This document shows positions 1-12,150 of a stretch of 64,000 nucleotides of DNA, piece after piece (position 1 is the stretch's first letter; the number at the start of each line of letters is the position of its first letter). The translations under genes and the position numbers were made by a program. This DNA comes from Homalodisca vitripennis (lineage: Eukaryota; Arthropoda; Insecta; Hemiptera; Cicadellidae). The notes under the pieces were generated by a model, which was given only the letters and a program-made list of their open reading frames with translations, was not told the DNA's origin and did no database searches. The DNA lies in assembly GCF_021130785.1 (NCBI RefSeq), contig NC_060213.1, forward strand, positions 95,968,501-96,032,500, in the 5' to 3' direction.

Positions 1-762
1 CATTCTGCACTTAAAATAAAATTCCACCACTCAAAACAATAACCCCAAGGAAAGTTAGTATGAAAATCCCCTCTGTCACAGAACAAAATTAAGCGTATTA
101 CTCTTGGTGAAAAAAAAAAAATTTAATGATTAGGAAAAAAACTGATGGCCAAAAGTAGCAGCCTAGTAACAGGAATCTAAATTTAAAATTTGATGGCAGA
201 AGGCCTTAAAATTAACCAAGTAGGCTATAAGGGGGGAATAATGGGCTAAAAAGACCCCGAAGAACGTTACATCTCTCAGAAAGGCTTAAAAAAAAATTTA
301 GTAAAATGAACCTTCAGCAGTCTCTCTGGGTTTGTTTACAAAAACTACATAACAAGTGACACATTAACAAACAATATTGGCTGCAGAATAAAAATGAACT
401 GTAACATATAGCCTAGGACTGGTCCTCACTGAGAGACAGAAAATTAATTTAAGCCGAATAGAAAGGGTGAAAAACTAATAGAAGTGAAAGAGAATTAATT
501 TTGAAAGCCAATTTAAAATTTTAGTTAACAGCCAGAAGTACTGAAAACTAATAAAAAAGCAAAACTACAATTTTGAAAACCCATGTGCTCTTAACCTTCA
601 CAGTTTGAAAAAAGAAAATAATCACTAAAATTTAAAAGAAAGCAAAACTTACTCATCAGTGAGGGGCCGTCAACTTAGCTGCACATGTTTAGAAGGAGAA
701 ATGCTCAGCAAACTAACAAACACTTAATTTAACAAAATAAATTAAACTGGAGCTGCTCCTAA
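1..762. other. unassigned sequence left of the Harbinger element
   Basis: No coding pattern, RNA fold or repeat end could be supported on either strand. The stretch is AT-rich with short purine runs. It ends in the TAA (760-762) that forms the left target duplication of the adjacent transposon. Confidence 0.5.
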
Positions 763-800
763 AGGCGGCGCCAGACATGCGTCATTCGTCAAGCACCGAG
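763..800 (+). repeat. left terminal inverted repeat of the Harbinger element
   Basis: It starts at AGGCGGCGCC directly after TAA. About 35 bp match the right end in inverted orientation with single-base differences, such as GACATG against GATATG. Confidence 0.9.
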
Positions 801-1310
801 CAGCGACTCGCCGAATCGCGAGCAGTGTGGATGTCTGTTTGTCTATTCGGCAAGCAGCAAACATTAGTGCTCGTTGTTTCCCGTTCAGTGTCGGTCTTTT
901 GCACACTTCAAAGTGGACGAATATTTGGGAAAAGGCAAACTTTGCTTCATCCACACATTCGGCTTTGTGGTTGGGAGATAAGAACTGTTCACGGTTTCCA
1001 ATTTTGTCATCAGAGCCTCATTGACTATTGGGTAAGACGAATTTTATTTTCTTAAATTGAGGTTAAGTAGTTCTTATTTGGCTGAAAACTAGTGAATGAC
1101 CAGGCTACTGAATTATAAACTGAATTCTTTAAATGTTTTAAAAATTCCTACAAATATTAATATTTAATATTTTGTCATGATTAAAGTTACAATTTTAAGG
1201 GTTTTTCATGTCCTATACAGTTATTGACCGGGGTTCCCCATTAACTCATTAACATTTTATGAACTTAAGAAAAATAACATAAACAATAAATTTTATTCTT
1301 ATTTTAAGGT

Positions 1311-3490
1311 ATGGAGTGGCCTAATGAGTTGGTGTTGGATTTCTTACAATACTATGAGAATGAACCAGTTATTTGGAACCCTTCTCATCCCAATCACAAA
1401 AATAGAAATGAAATATACGATGCATGGAAAAGAATCGAAAGCAAGATGGGTAACAAGTTTTTCCTGTCACCGAATTTGAAAAAGAAAAAAGACTCTCTCT
1501 GAATGGCTTCATTTAGAACGTGTTTGAAAAAGGTTAAGGAAAGCTGTAAAAGTGGAGCCGGATCTGATGATATATACAAACCAAATTGGTTTGCTTATGA
1601 AATCATTGGAAAGATTTCTCAAAGATAAGAACCTGCCAAGAGAGACACTTAGTTCAGAGGTAAAATATTTATATTTATTTATTAAAATCAATGGTACAGG
1701 GTACACATGTATTTAACTGTAGTCATTTTGCCAGGGGATTTTTCCATTGTTCATAAAGTATTCAGGCAAACTCTTCTCTGTATTCCTTTGCTGCGGTACC
1801 TGGCTTCCTAGGCACTTTCTGTAGAGGTAACATAGATGTCATATCAGCGGTATCTTCCCTCCACGACCCTCCTGTAACCATACCATTATCTTCAGAATCA
1901 AAGGTTCCCGCTGGAGTGTACATCGATCGTGATGTCCTGCTTCTTCTTAAAAAATTATGCAGAATAACACAGGTCATAGTAACTAGTGCCACTTTGTCAG
2001 GTTGTAGTAGCATTGGCTTCCTTAGTACACGGAAAACACTAGCCATTATTCCGAACGTATTCTCTACTATTCTTCGGGCTCGTGATAGACGGTAATTAAA
2101 AAATGCGGGGTTTGCTACCTTGTTCATGGCTACCTGGAAATGGCTTCATGAGTCGCTTACTTAAAGCAAATGCATCATCACCACTAAGAAATACATACGG
2201 CATCAGTTTTTGTCTCCCTGGTAGCGGCTCATCGTTAGGTAAATTCAAACTCTTACTTTTTATTTTGTTGTAGAGTACAGTGTTTTTAAAAACTGCACCA
2301 TCACTCAGTCTTCCTTGACAGCCACAATCAGCGAACATAAAACAATACTCAGCGTCAACCAGCGCCATGAGTACAATACTGAAGTATTTCTTATAATTGA
2401 AGAATTCGGATCCACTGTTGATTGGTGACTGAATTGTTACGTGTTTCCCATCAATAGTACCAATGCAGTGTGGGAAATTCCACAGTTTTCCTCGAAATGC
2501 CGACTAATTATTCTCCACTCAGTCGCAGTAGCAGGAAGCTGAAAATGTTATTTAAAATTAGTGTCATTGTAATACTTTACATTATACAAAGTTACTACAT
2601 TTGTGATTTCAGGTGGCTCCACCTCCAAATGAAGAGCAATTCCAAGCCGAAAGGAACATAGATTTGCCAAATTTATCAGATAATGTACCATCTGCCAGCA
2701 GGGAAGAGCCTGAAACAAAGAAACGAAGGTAATGTGTTTTTTTCTATTGACTATCCATCACCGTAATTCGTGTGGGAGTCCCATAATTTGCACCGTTGTA
2801 GTACTGGAGTTATTAAGATACTTAATGAATTTGTCTTTAATTATTTTTGTAACTTTACAACATGACATACAAAATTGTGCTTTGCATATATATTTTATTC
2901 CATTATATTGTAATGTTTCTTTTCACTATTGTTCTACCTGCTTGTGCCACAACTTTCGCCTAACTATGCCTCATCTTCCTTTAAAACCTCCACCACGAAA
3001 AAAGTCCAGAACAGCTGAAGAAATTGAGATAAAAAAGAAGATGGATGCTGCGTTTACTACTTTACAATCACTTCAACCAAAAAAGAAAAACACTTATGTG
3101 ACATATACGGCGAATTAGTTGCGGCAAAATTAAAATCGATGGACGAGTCTACAAGGGAAATAATGTATGCACCGGATTGACAACGTTCTTTTTGAAATGA
3201 GAATGGTGAAAGGACCTGCAACATCGGGCAACACCTACTTCATGCAACCATCACCTTCCTCGTCAGCTTCTGTAAAATTCATCCCCATGTCCTGATGAAA
3301 CTTTAACATTGTACACAGTTCCAAGTGATTCCAACGAATTACATGCTCTCTCTGGAACTGTTGTAGTATGTTCTGATGCTGAAAATAGTGAACATCCTCC
3401 AAATGTTGGACTTGAAAACTATTTTCCAAATTTAAATAATTGGTTACTTAATATGTTACTAAATAATATATACTTATTGTTTAAATGCTA
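1311..3490 (+). pseudogene. Harbinger accessory MADF/BESS DNA-binding protein, decayed and spliced
   Basis: In PIF/Harbinger elements the second protein is a Myb/SANT/MADF-type DNA binder that helps bring the transposase to the element. Exon 1 (1311-1659) starts at ATG with MEWPNELVLDFLQYYE, a MADF helix, and continues through NRNEIYDAWKRI and, after frame changes near 1500 and 1620, NWFAYEI. A donor GT lies at 1660. An acceptor AG at 2611-2612 opens exon 2 (2613-2728), which encodes an acidic linker ending KKRR before GT at 2729. Exon 3 begins about 3010, and a shifted frame near 3090-3190 has the pattern of a BESS motif. The tail runs to about 3490, with AATAAA at 3545. Several frameshifts show it is dead. 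Exon limits are inferred from splice consensus only. Confidence 0.75.
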
Positions 3491-3917
3491 AACCTAATAA
3501 CAATAATACGTAAATGATGTAAATGTTCTTGTACAACGTGACGAATAAAAATGAGTTTGAAAATTTTTATTATGCTTACCTTAATAACATCCTTCAGTAC
3601 TTCAATTATTGAGCTGCATACTTCTGGAATTATCTCTGATATTATTTGGGGTGATACTTTAAAACAAGTAATGCAGGCTTTTAAAACTATCTCCTGTTGC
3701 TAGGAATCGTAAGGTTATGGCTAAAACGTTCATTCGGTGGTATTGCTTTCCTCCACTTTGTATCTTTCTTAGCAATCAAAGGTGTTACTTTTGCTAGTAG
3801 TGAACTAAAATCTTCATTAGACATTCTACAAGAAGTTTTGGAACTGTCCAGAAGGCTCTTTAACAAATCTGCTAATAAGTTTGTACCGCTGTACCTGAAA
3901 AATCCAGAAACATGCAA
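1762..3917 (-). pseudogene. PIF/Harbinger DDE transposase, decayed and spliced
   Basis: This is the DDE nuclease that would cut and join the element ends. The upstream exon (3917 to about 3579) carries the N-terminal region, with SNEDFSSLLAKVTPLIAKKD then KWRKAIPPNERF, and after a frameshift the segment that ends at a donor on the minus strand near 3578. The downstream exon (about 2538 to 1762) holds the catalytic domain. The three acidic residues are visible: HCIGTIDGKH (2441-2470), FADCGCQGRLSDG (about 2290-2330) and RRIVENTFG (about 2050-2085). NYRLSRARR and VILHNFLRR follow family spacing, and the C-terminus ends KEYREEFA. A frame break at about 2100-2130 and another near 2470-2500 disable it. 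AT-rich sequence past 1762 holds a minus-strand AATAAA near 1680. Confidence 0.87.
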
Positions 3918-4571
3918 TAAAGTGGTTAATTATTACTGTTAGGTGGCATGGTAAGACTTAAGCCCAAGATCATGATAACTTATATATATATATATATATA
4001 AGTTTATCATAACATGGTGTATATATATATATATATAAAACCATGTATAAATACTATGTGTGTGTATGTGTGTGTGTCATCGAAAATATTAAATATGCTT
4101 AGTACGTAAGTTGCGAACGGGGGTATTTTTTTATTTAAAACGTATTAGCTGAAAACTGTATACCTAACTAAATATACAAAACATTGGGTAAGCTGTTCTA
4201 CAATATATTTATAGCTTAATCTTAGTGCAATTACTATATATATTGAGAAGTGTCCCAACATTCCCAGGGATAACAAACAAAATTCAGTTATTATTTACAA
4301 GGTACTTACTGGCTTCTATTACGATTTACGGATACCGCCCACCATCTCCTTCTTCTAGGTTTCCTTTTTCATTTTTAGCAGTAAATATCCTCCAGTTAAA
4401 ATTATAAAAGCGTGATAAGCAAGAAGAGCATCATCAACATCGACATCCATGTTGACGATTATTTGCTATTCCCAGAAACGAACACGTGCTCCGGAAAACC
4501 TCACATGTGTGTAGACGTCTGCTCGTTAATCGGCAAATAGCAAGACAACTAGTTTCGCCGAACGTCAAACA

Positions 4572-4609
4572 ATCGGTGCTTGCCGAATGACGCATATCTG
4601 GCGCCGCCT
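4572..4609 (-). repeat. right terminal inverted repeat of the Harbinger element
   Basis: Read on the minus strand this gives AGGCGGCGCCAGA then ATGCGTCATTCGGCAAGCACC, matching the left end. TAA follows at 4610-4612. Confidence 0.9.
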
Positions 4610-4612
4610 TAA

Positions 4613-5400
4613 CTAGTACAGCACGGCTCGGAGTCTTTGCCACTCTGCCGGAAAGGCCAAACGCCTTCAAAAGGACAGTCGCCTCTGCAGCCAATAAACC
4701 ACACACACACTATATAAAACACCACATGAGCCGGGGAGATATAGGTATAGAACCGGCTCAGAAATCACTATTCCAATAAGCTCTGATGAACGAAATAGAA
4801 TTTATTGTTAAGAGTTAAAATTTAGTTTTAAACTTTTCGTATGCTACTTATACATCGTTATTAAATGTATACATTATACATCTTTCTATAACTTCTGGTT
4901 ACATTGGTCTTAAGGTTAACCATGTATGGATCAAAACAACTAGAATAACCACATAAGTAACTTTAGTAGGATAAAATTTATAGATTAATTGTATGGGACT
5001 CTCCAGTAACTCATCAACACACGTGATGAAGCTACTTTGTTCATATTCAACAGAGTTTAAATATTTTACCTTAAATGCAATGTCATATTTATCACAAATT
5101 AATTGGTAGAAGACATTTGACTATGTTATACTTTCCGAAATTTATGATGAAAATAGTTTGGATGAAGCATTACTCTCATGTAACTATTACGTTTCAAAAT
5201 AACCTAATTTATTAGTCTATCTTTAAACATTTTTCGCTTTATTTAAAGTCACCCAGAAATAATTACAGTCTTGAAATAGCTAAAATTGAGTTTTTGTGGA
5301 AAGTGGGAATGAATACAGTTATAGTTATGATAAAACAGTTTAATTATGGTCTTAATTAAAGTTATAGATTACATTTTAAAGACATGATGCTTAATATACA
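4613..5400. other. unassigned AT-rich sequence
   Basis: A CACACACA run and an AT-rich tract follow the transposon. I see no coding or RNA signal. Confidence 0.5.
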
Positions 5401-5405
5401 GCTGT

Positions 5406-5559
<154 letters not shown>

Positions 5560-6960
5560 AAAACAATTTGTTACATTTAACTGTGTGTACATGTATAATA
5601 ACATTTAAAGTAGTTCATTTCACTAAGAGAAGAAAATGATAAAAAAAAAACATTTACAATCCACTTTAATCGTACAAAAATCAGACTAAACTGATTTAAG
5701 TAGAAGCATTTTTCAAACTATTTGTTTTAAACAGTTGATAATAGCTTAAGAAGTGTTTTTTCTTTAACAAATCTTTGCAATTTTGAGACTACTTTAAACC
5801 TAATTTCCACTGTAATCGTTGTTTCCGTAACAAGGACAGAATAAGCGAAGGAGAATCTGTCATGAGTTTGCTTCTCACTTTTCCTTTGAAAGATCTCGGA
5901 AAACAAATATTGGATAGCCGTGCTTGTAATCAAAACAAAGCTTTATTACCTTTTATTACGTTATAATTAACGTAAAATATTTAAAATCATTCTCGATAAC
6001 AAAATTAGACTACCCGATGCCCTAATGGAATCAAGGAATAACTTTTAATATTACTTTGTATGTAATATCAAAACCATAATTTAAAACTGGATAAAAATTG
6101 TATTTTAAAATAAATGACCATAAGAATATAATACCCCAAACACTGAATTTTTTTAATTACCTCACTATCACAATGGAATGGGTGGGAAGCTTATAATTCG
6201 TGCCTCAAGCTCCCTTGAATATCATTACTTATGAGTCCTTACGTCATTCGGAGTGTGGATAGAGATTCCAGAGATTATGCTTTCATTACCACAACATTCC
6301 ATACCACATTCACAGATATATTATATAAATACTCTGTTATTAGCCCTCTATACTTGTAAGACAGACTCAGCCCCCATAAATGGCATCTATATCCCTATTA
6401 CCTACCCACTGTTTTCAGGACCATTCTACCGGAGAAATTATTGTACAGCGAAAGTATTGTAAGCAATTTAATAGAAAAAAAAAATTATGGTTGCCTGTAA
6501 AGTCGGTTTTACGGGCGAAGATTTTACGTGACAACGTCTTTTTCTCGGTAGAATATTTATTGATATGAATATTATTAAATTGCACAATAGGAACAAGGAA
6601 TTGAATAAAAATAAGAATTGCACAAATTTTAACTATAGAAATATATTTTGTTTACTAAAACATTGTACATAATTTGAAATTAATTAAAATTTGTTATTGT
6701 AAATGGTAAAGTTGAATAAAACATTTACTAAAATTGGAATTTGAAATTCTTGCTAAACACAGTTAAATTCTAACTCCGCGCGTGGTGATTGGTCGGTTTA
6801 GTTCGTTTGTTTGGTCGCACTGTTATGACAGGTTAGAGGTTATAATTTGTTATTTTAAATGTTTGAATAGCAATACGCGCTGTTTCTTCTCAATCGACTG
6901 AATTACGATTGATTGCAGAGTGATTTAAACTAATAATTTACTTAACACTATCAACATTTG
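5560..6960. other. unassigned sequence with a small GC-richer patch
   Basis: Nothing codes convincingly. The patch at 6775-6850 (CCGCGCGTGGTGATTGG and onward) is richer in G and C than its surroundings and holds CpGs, but no gene start could be tied to it. Confidence 0.4.
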
Positions 6961-6982
6961 TCAATAGTATGACATAACCTAT

Positions 6983-7205
6983 AAACTCAGTTTCTCAACT
7001 TTTGTGTCAATCTAACAATTAATCAATCAATCATAGTTTACGATAATGAAATATCAGTGTACAATTATTTACCTTTATTGTTGTACAGTCAATAGTATGT
7101 AAACTCAGTTTCTCAACTTTTGTGTCAATCTAACAATTAATCAATCAATCATAGTTTACGATAATGAAATATCAGTGTACAATTATTTACCTTTATTGTT
7201 GTAGT
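6983..7205. repeat. tandem duplication, period 118 bp
   Basis: The segment starting AAACTCAGTTTCTCAAC at 6983 recurs at 7101 and runs almost unchanged to GTTGTAG near 7204. Both copies follow TCAATAGTATG. The two copies are nearly identical, so the duplication looks recent. Confidence 0.93.
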
Positions 7206-7253
7206 TGTTGTAAATGACGAATCTAAGCACTCCACATTTTCACGAATAAACAT

Positions 7254-7319
7254 AGTTATCTGCTTTATCCCGTGCGGCGGACCCACAGTTATCTGCTTTA
7301 TCCCGTGCGGCGGACCCAC
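7254..7319. repeat. tandem duplication, period 33 bp
   Basis: A 33-bp unit starting AGTTATCTGCTTTATCCC at 7254 is repeated exactly at 7287. It is GC-rich (GTGCGGCGGACCCAC) and leads into another GC-rich stretch (GGACGGGCATCGTAACG). Confidence 0.95.
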
Positions 7320-7329
7320 TGGACGGGCA

Positions 7330-9387
7330 TCGTAACGTTACCGGGCGTTACACTTTTTCATGAGTGACTCCGAGCCGCAACCTAATTTAAGACGTTGTCA
7401 CGTCAAAAATACAAGAAAATTGTAACATGTACAAGAAAAATCGTATGAAATCTGATGAAGTGAAGCCATATCGCTGAACAAATTATTAAACCCGTTATGA
7501 CGTACCTATTGTTATAATCTCTGCTTGATCTATATTATGAATGCAAAAAAAGATTATTGAGACCGGATGTAAATGCAATTGCTTACGGTAACATATAGTG
7601 GTGTTTCTTTAATTCAAAATTTGAAATACACGTAGTATTTCCAACAATGTTGGTTGTAGGATGTAGAAGGGGGTAGGTAAGACGCACCAGCCTTTCGTGC
7701 GAACTGCTCCAATATTTTAAGCTGTTATTTTAATTATTATTACAATAAATTTAACGTGTTCATAAAATATTGCGCATTATGCTAACATCTGTAACATTGA
7801 GACTATTAAGATAGTTATACAAGTTTTGCATATAAAAGAGTGCATAAGAAGTCTAGTAATCCTTGACAATATTAATATTAATATCATGATTGGAACACAT
7901 CGGCCGTACACTTACTCAAAAACTAAGTGCAAACTTACAAACACGAACAGTGATAACAATGGAAAATGTAATATAACACCTTGCTGTGCCTGCCCTATTG
8001 CATTATGACATCTAGAAGTATTTTATTGCATCTATAAGTACAGTATTAGATATACCCTATCAAATATAAATGTATGTAAAACAAATTTGCAACAAATACT
8101 CACAAATTCTTATGGGGTACTTACTGTGATAATGTAAAGTTTCAATACCAAATTATCTTTTAATTTGAAGTTTATGAATCAAGTAACTTTGTTTTCATGT
8201 CTTACTATTGATTTCCTAATTCATCCAAAACGGTAGCCATAATACTGTCCTAGGATCCCTGTAAACAATACGTGTTGTATTTAGAATGATCACAACAAGA
8301 TGTGGTAACAAAGCTTCTATTGACATTTTACCTTCTAAGGAATAAACGTTAATGTTCTCTTGGAATTTACTTTCTGGTTAATACGCACTAACTATTGTTA
8401 TATGGGTAGCATATGCATCTGCAATCCCTGGATCAGTATAACTATAGTCTGATAAAGACCTTAATAGCAACTAAACTACATTCAGCGAGGAGATATATTT
8501 CCATGGGAAAATTACTATATTTATTATTTTTAAACGCTAATGAAAACAAAATAGGGTACGGCACACCACATGTCACGTAGTAGGGTTTGCTGAGTTTGAG
8601 TGAAAAATGTTCAGATTATAATTAATTAGATTTCAATAGATAAAATAAATACATTACTATAACAAATACTGAAATGTTTTATGTTTTTCCTGATTTTTTT
8701 CTATAAATTGCACGGTTTTCACGCTGCCGTCAAGGTTAACAATATATAAATGCATATTAAAGCTCAGTTATATTCCATAGGTTGACACGAACATACAATA
8801 ATATAATATTAAAATTTATTTTAGTTTTATATACATTAGGATTTATGTAATATTTTAAGTATACGTGTCTGCACGATATCGTAATACCGTACAGACAGGC
8901 AGTCAACACCGAAATAAATTGCTAATACTAAGGAAAAATTTACATGAGAGAGAAAATATCGTCATGTTTAATTTTTCTTATAACACAATATCATTAAAAA
9001 TATTCTTAAGCGAGCTTAAATAAGATAATTAAATTTATGATCGTACTATTACCTTACTAATGGTTGGAGAGTATAAACAATTTTATCTTGCACTATTATT
9101 TGAGCTAGTACTACAAGATTACTATAAGATATGTATTTGTTGTTGTATTATTTCATAAATGCTGAAATCCATAAAAGCAATATTCGAACTTTTTTTAATT
9201 TAGGAGGTTTCAACCAATTATATTTTTAAAGTGCTTCTAATCAGTGAACAGTACTAACCAATCAAAGTAAATTCTATAATTTCTTCATAGCCTAGTTTAT
9301 CAAGCTGACTGATTATGCTGGAGTTTCAAATAGTTTTAATGTAATTTAGAACGTGACAATTGGATGGTGTACTTTACAAACAGTTAG
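7330..9387. other. unassigned AT-rich sequence
   Basis: I found no supportable gene, RNA or transposon end. Open frames here are short and lack family patterns. Confidence 0.5.
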
Positions 9388-9525
9388 ATGGAGTCAAGTA
9401 AGTTAGTTAAGTGGATGCATAAGCTAGAATCGTGGTTCCATAAACCTGATTACGACAGCGATGAAAATATCTACATGTATCAATACATTAATAAAAATAA
9501 AAGGTATAAGTTTATCGAGTTTTAA
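9388..9525 (+). CDS. possible small ORF or first exon, unknown
   Basis: The ATG at 9388 opens 45 codons beginning MESSKLVKWMHKLESWFHKP, then an acidic and tyrosine-rich stretch (DYDSDENIYMYQY). AAAAG|GTATAAG near 9503 resembles a splice donor, so this could be a coding exon rather than a complete peptide. Its codons are less AT-biased than the flanks. I recognise no family and no downstream exon was found. It may equally be chance or a fragment of an unrecognised transposon. Confidence 0.2.
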   Translation: MESSKLVKWMHKLESWFHKPDYDSDENIYMYQYINKNKRYKFIEF

Positions 9526-10120
9526 ATTTTATATGTATTAAACTATAACAAGCTTATTTTGAGTGAGTGTGACAAAACACTATTGGAGGTCTCCGTCAGT
9601 TTTGACAGTTTCAATTTCCATTGTGTCACACCCCGCAGCGTCCCAGATTGGACTGTCAGTTTGTGAAATAAAAAAAATAATATATTTTCATTTAAATATG
9701 TTATATAAATATGATTTCAAAATAGCCTGGTCATTTATGTTCAATTCTATATCGGTGGGAATATATTAAGCGTTTTCAATTGAGTAAAAACTTTCTGAGT
9801 TTATGTTTATATAAGTAAAGTATATTTGAATTAACCTTTCAACCCACAAAACCCAGTGCCTCTTATTAATATTAACTTTTTGAAATAGATTATTGCTAGA
9901 ATACCAATAATAATACCCTTTATAGCATCAAAAATAGTTACAGTTGCATTGCATGCGTCATAAAATGGAATTTAAGTTGGAACTTAAATTGAAACTTAAA
10001 AAAACAATCATAAATTAATAGGCCTATTTTTCATAAACACAGTATGTCGTAAAGCACACAGCATAAATATGTCAGTCGGTCTTAATTTATCTGTATCAGA
10101 ACTGGGTTATGTGATAATAC
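9526..10120. other. unassigned sequence
   Basis: No gene could be supported. Short reiterated bases near 9970-10000 (GGAACTTAAATTGAAACTTAA) are the only local structure. Confidence 0.45.
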
Positions 10121-12150
10121 TCTTGAATAACTTCATTAATTTCTAATATTTTCATCCCAGCGGCTCATTATGAACTCATCAACACAGTAAAATGCTTTTG
10201 ACACCAGGAAGTGTTTTAGTCGAGCTTTAAATTAATTTTGATCGTTTAATTTTGTAATACCTTCAGGGAGCCTGTTGATTAGCCTGACACCAACTTGGGA
10301 CGGTAAGCGTCCATAAGCCGTCGTTCTGTGGTGATCGAACTCTAGTTGTCCCTGCCTCTAGTACCGTACTGGTGGACATCCTGCCCCGTCCCAGCTCACA
10401 GTTCGACAGTACAGGATAAGCTCTAAAATAAAGAGACAGTATAAAGTCAGTAATCCAAGACTCCTGAAGTCGTCTTTGCACGACTCTCTGGGGTTCAACT
10501 TAACAAAATTCTAACGGGTTTCTTTTGAGATCGGAAAACTTTTTGAAACATTTTTTTTAACTGCTCGACAATCTCAAGCCATAAAACAGATATTGATGTA
10601 GGACCAAAGTAGGCCACATTTAAAACTTCCAACGAACAACAATTTGCAAGGTTGCGCAGGACATAAATGCCCGAGGCAACCTTAGAGCAAACGCTCTCAA
10701 CGTGGGTGTTCCATGTCAGCCCTCGATCAAGGTACATTCTAAGGAACTTGGTGGATTCAGCTTCATCCAGAAGAACGTCGTCCACCATCACCGCGGGCCG
10801 GAGCTCTTGGTCGTCATGCTGCCGAAGACAGAACAGAAGTTCATGACGTTAGATTTTAAACTGTTTGTTTTCAAATTGATTATTGGAAAATACTCGATAC
10901 ATGAATTCAGTTAGGACATTTCAAGATCGTGTTTTCATTTTTATCTGATGCAGAGAGTCGTGTCGTCAGCATATTGAATCACTTTTCCATATTGAACTGA
11001 TGAGTTCAACCTGTTGACGTATATCAGGAAAAGGACTGGCCCAAGTATTGATCCTTGAGGGACACCATAAGGCATTCTTACCTTCTCTGATAGAGCACTC
11101 CCAATCTGCACGCACTGCCCCCTATCTTCCAGATAAGACGAGAGCCACTTATGCGGCAAACTCCACCACTTTTCCACAACTGGTACATCAGTGTCGCATG
11201 ATGAACGCAGTCAAAGGCTTTGGGGAGGTCGAGAAATATGCTAATCACATGTTCTTGCCTCTCCAGTCCATCGAAAACATTATGAATGATATCCGTTACG
11301 GCATCTATTGTCGAACTTGTTTTTTTTCTGAACCCAAACTATTCGGGACAGAGAACGTCGTAATGGTAAAGACATTTTTGAAATTGATTGAGGAAACCTT
11401 TTAAAAAAAATGTTGCTGAACACAGGGAGGATTGAAATTGTAGCATAATTTCTTGAGATGCAAGGATTATCTCTTTTGAAAATTGGAATGATTTGGGCAA
11501 TCTTCAATTCCGATGGGAAGACGTCTTGTGCGAACGACAGATTGATCAATATTGTGAGTGGTGTCAAAAGATATTTGACACACTCTTTGAGTAACCACAC
11601 AGATATACCATACATGTCACAGGATTTTTTAGGTTTCAACTCCTGCACGATAAGAGCCACCTCCGCCTCACTCACGGGGAAGAGAGCCATGGACGAGACT
11701 GGTCTCACCAGTGGCTCCTCGCGATGGCTGTCCAGGTTAAACGAGTTGTCTGGTTCTGCCACTGTTGAGAAGAATTTGTTGAATTCACTTGCCACCTTTA
11801 AAGGATCGTCAATTATTCTATTTTGTATTTTAAGAGTTGGAGTTGAAAATGTAGAAAAATTTTTATAGTTTTTTTATTTTAGTAATTTCCCATGCACTGT
11901 TTTTAAAATTGTCCGATTGTATTATTTTTTCTTCTACATTTCGAGTCGCATTTTTAGTTTCGTTTCGATAGTTTTTTTAAGTTGTGGAAAAAGGTTTCAA
12001 TATCTTCGTTTTCAGACTTGACGTATATTGAATGATAAAACCGGAGCCTTCTCTCAAATTTAGAATATCTAGAATGATCCAAGTATTCCTCTTCCCATGA
12101 GAACGCTCATTGAACATTTGAAATAAGAAAATTTAAGTAAAAGATTACAG
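10120..12150 (-). mobile_element. Jockey-like non-LTR retrotransposon, 5'-truncated and frameshifted
   Basis: The minus strand carries ORF2 remains in family order. From the 5' side there is a linker (about 12150-11800), then EFNKFFSTVAE and the RT fingers (11795-11280, including ELKPKKSCDMYGISVWLLKE and IAQIIPIFKRD). The palm follows at 11177-10941, with GVPQGSILGPVLFLIYVN and YADDTTLC. The thumb (10791-10495) has STKFLRMYLDRGLTWNTHV. The C-terminal tail ends near 10130 (FLVSKAFYCVDEF in a shifted frame). Multiple frameshifts and stops mark it as dead. The endonuclease domain and ORF1 are absent, as in a 5'-truncated insertion. Confidence 0.88.
10941..11795 (-). pseudogene. LINE reverse transcriptase core, fingers and palm
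   Basis: This reverse transcriptase would copy element RNA at the nicked target. The fingers read from 11795, with PISE-type linker residues, KKSCDMYGI and IIPIFKRD. The frame is lost around 11280-11400, where QKKNKFDNRC-like sequence replaces the expected helix. The palm resumes at 11177 (SLPHKWLSSYLEDRGQCVQI, then GVPQGSILGPVLFLIYVN) and ends at the catalytic YADD near 10955-10970. Two of the three catalytic aspartates are in YADD; the first, in the expected motif A, falls in the broken zone. It is part of the larger element and not separately functional. Confidence 0.85.

Larger units (their letters stand above)
763..4609. mobile_element. PIF/Harbinger DNA transposon, complete but decayed
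   Basis: The left end begins AGGCGGCGCCAGA followed by a near-repeat of ATGCGTCATTCG and CAAGCACCGA. The right end (4570-4609) is its inverted copy with a few mismatches. TAA flanks both ends (760-762 and 4610-4612), matching the 3-bp TWA duplication known for PIF/Harbinger. Inside are a DDE transposase relic on the minus strand and a MADF/BESS relic on the plus strand, the usual two-gene content of this superfamily. Both genes carry frameshifts, so the copy is unlikely to move itself. Short (TA)n runs lie at 3980-4000 and 4019-4036. The ends are less AT-rich than the surroundings. Confidence 0.93.

Noticed and set aside
777..1055. overlapping open frames at the left Harbinger end
   Set aside because: They lie in the TIR and subterminal region, change register freely and match no family. 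The GC-rich end explains the open length.
11048..11868. plus-strand open frames across the 10-12 kb LINE
   Set aside because: Antisense shadows of reverse transcriptase codons on the minus strand.
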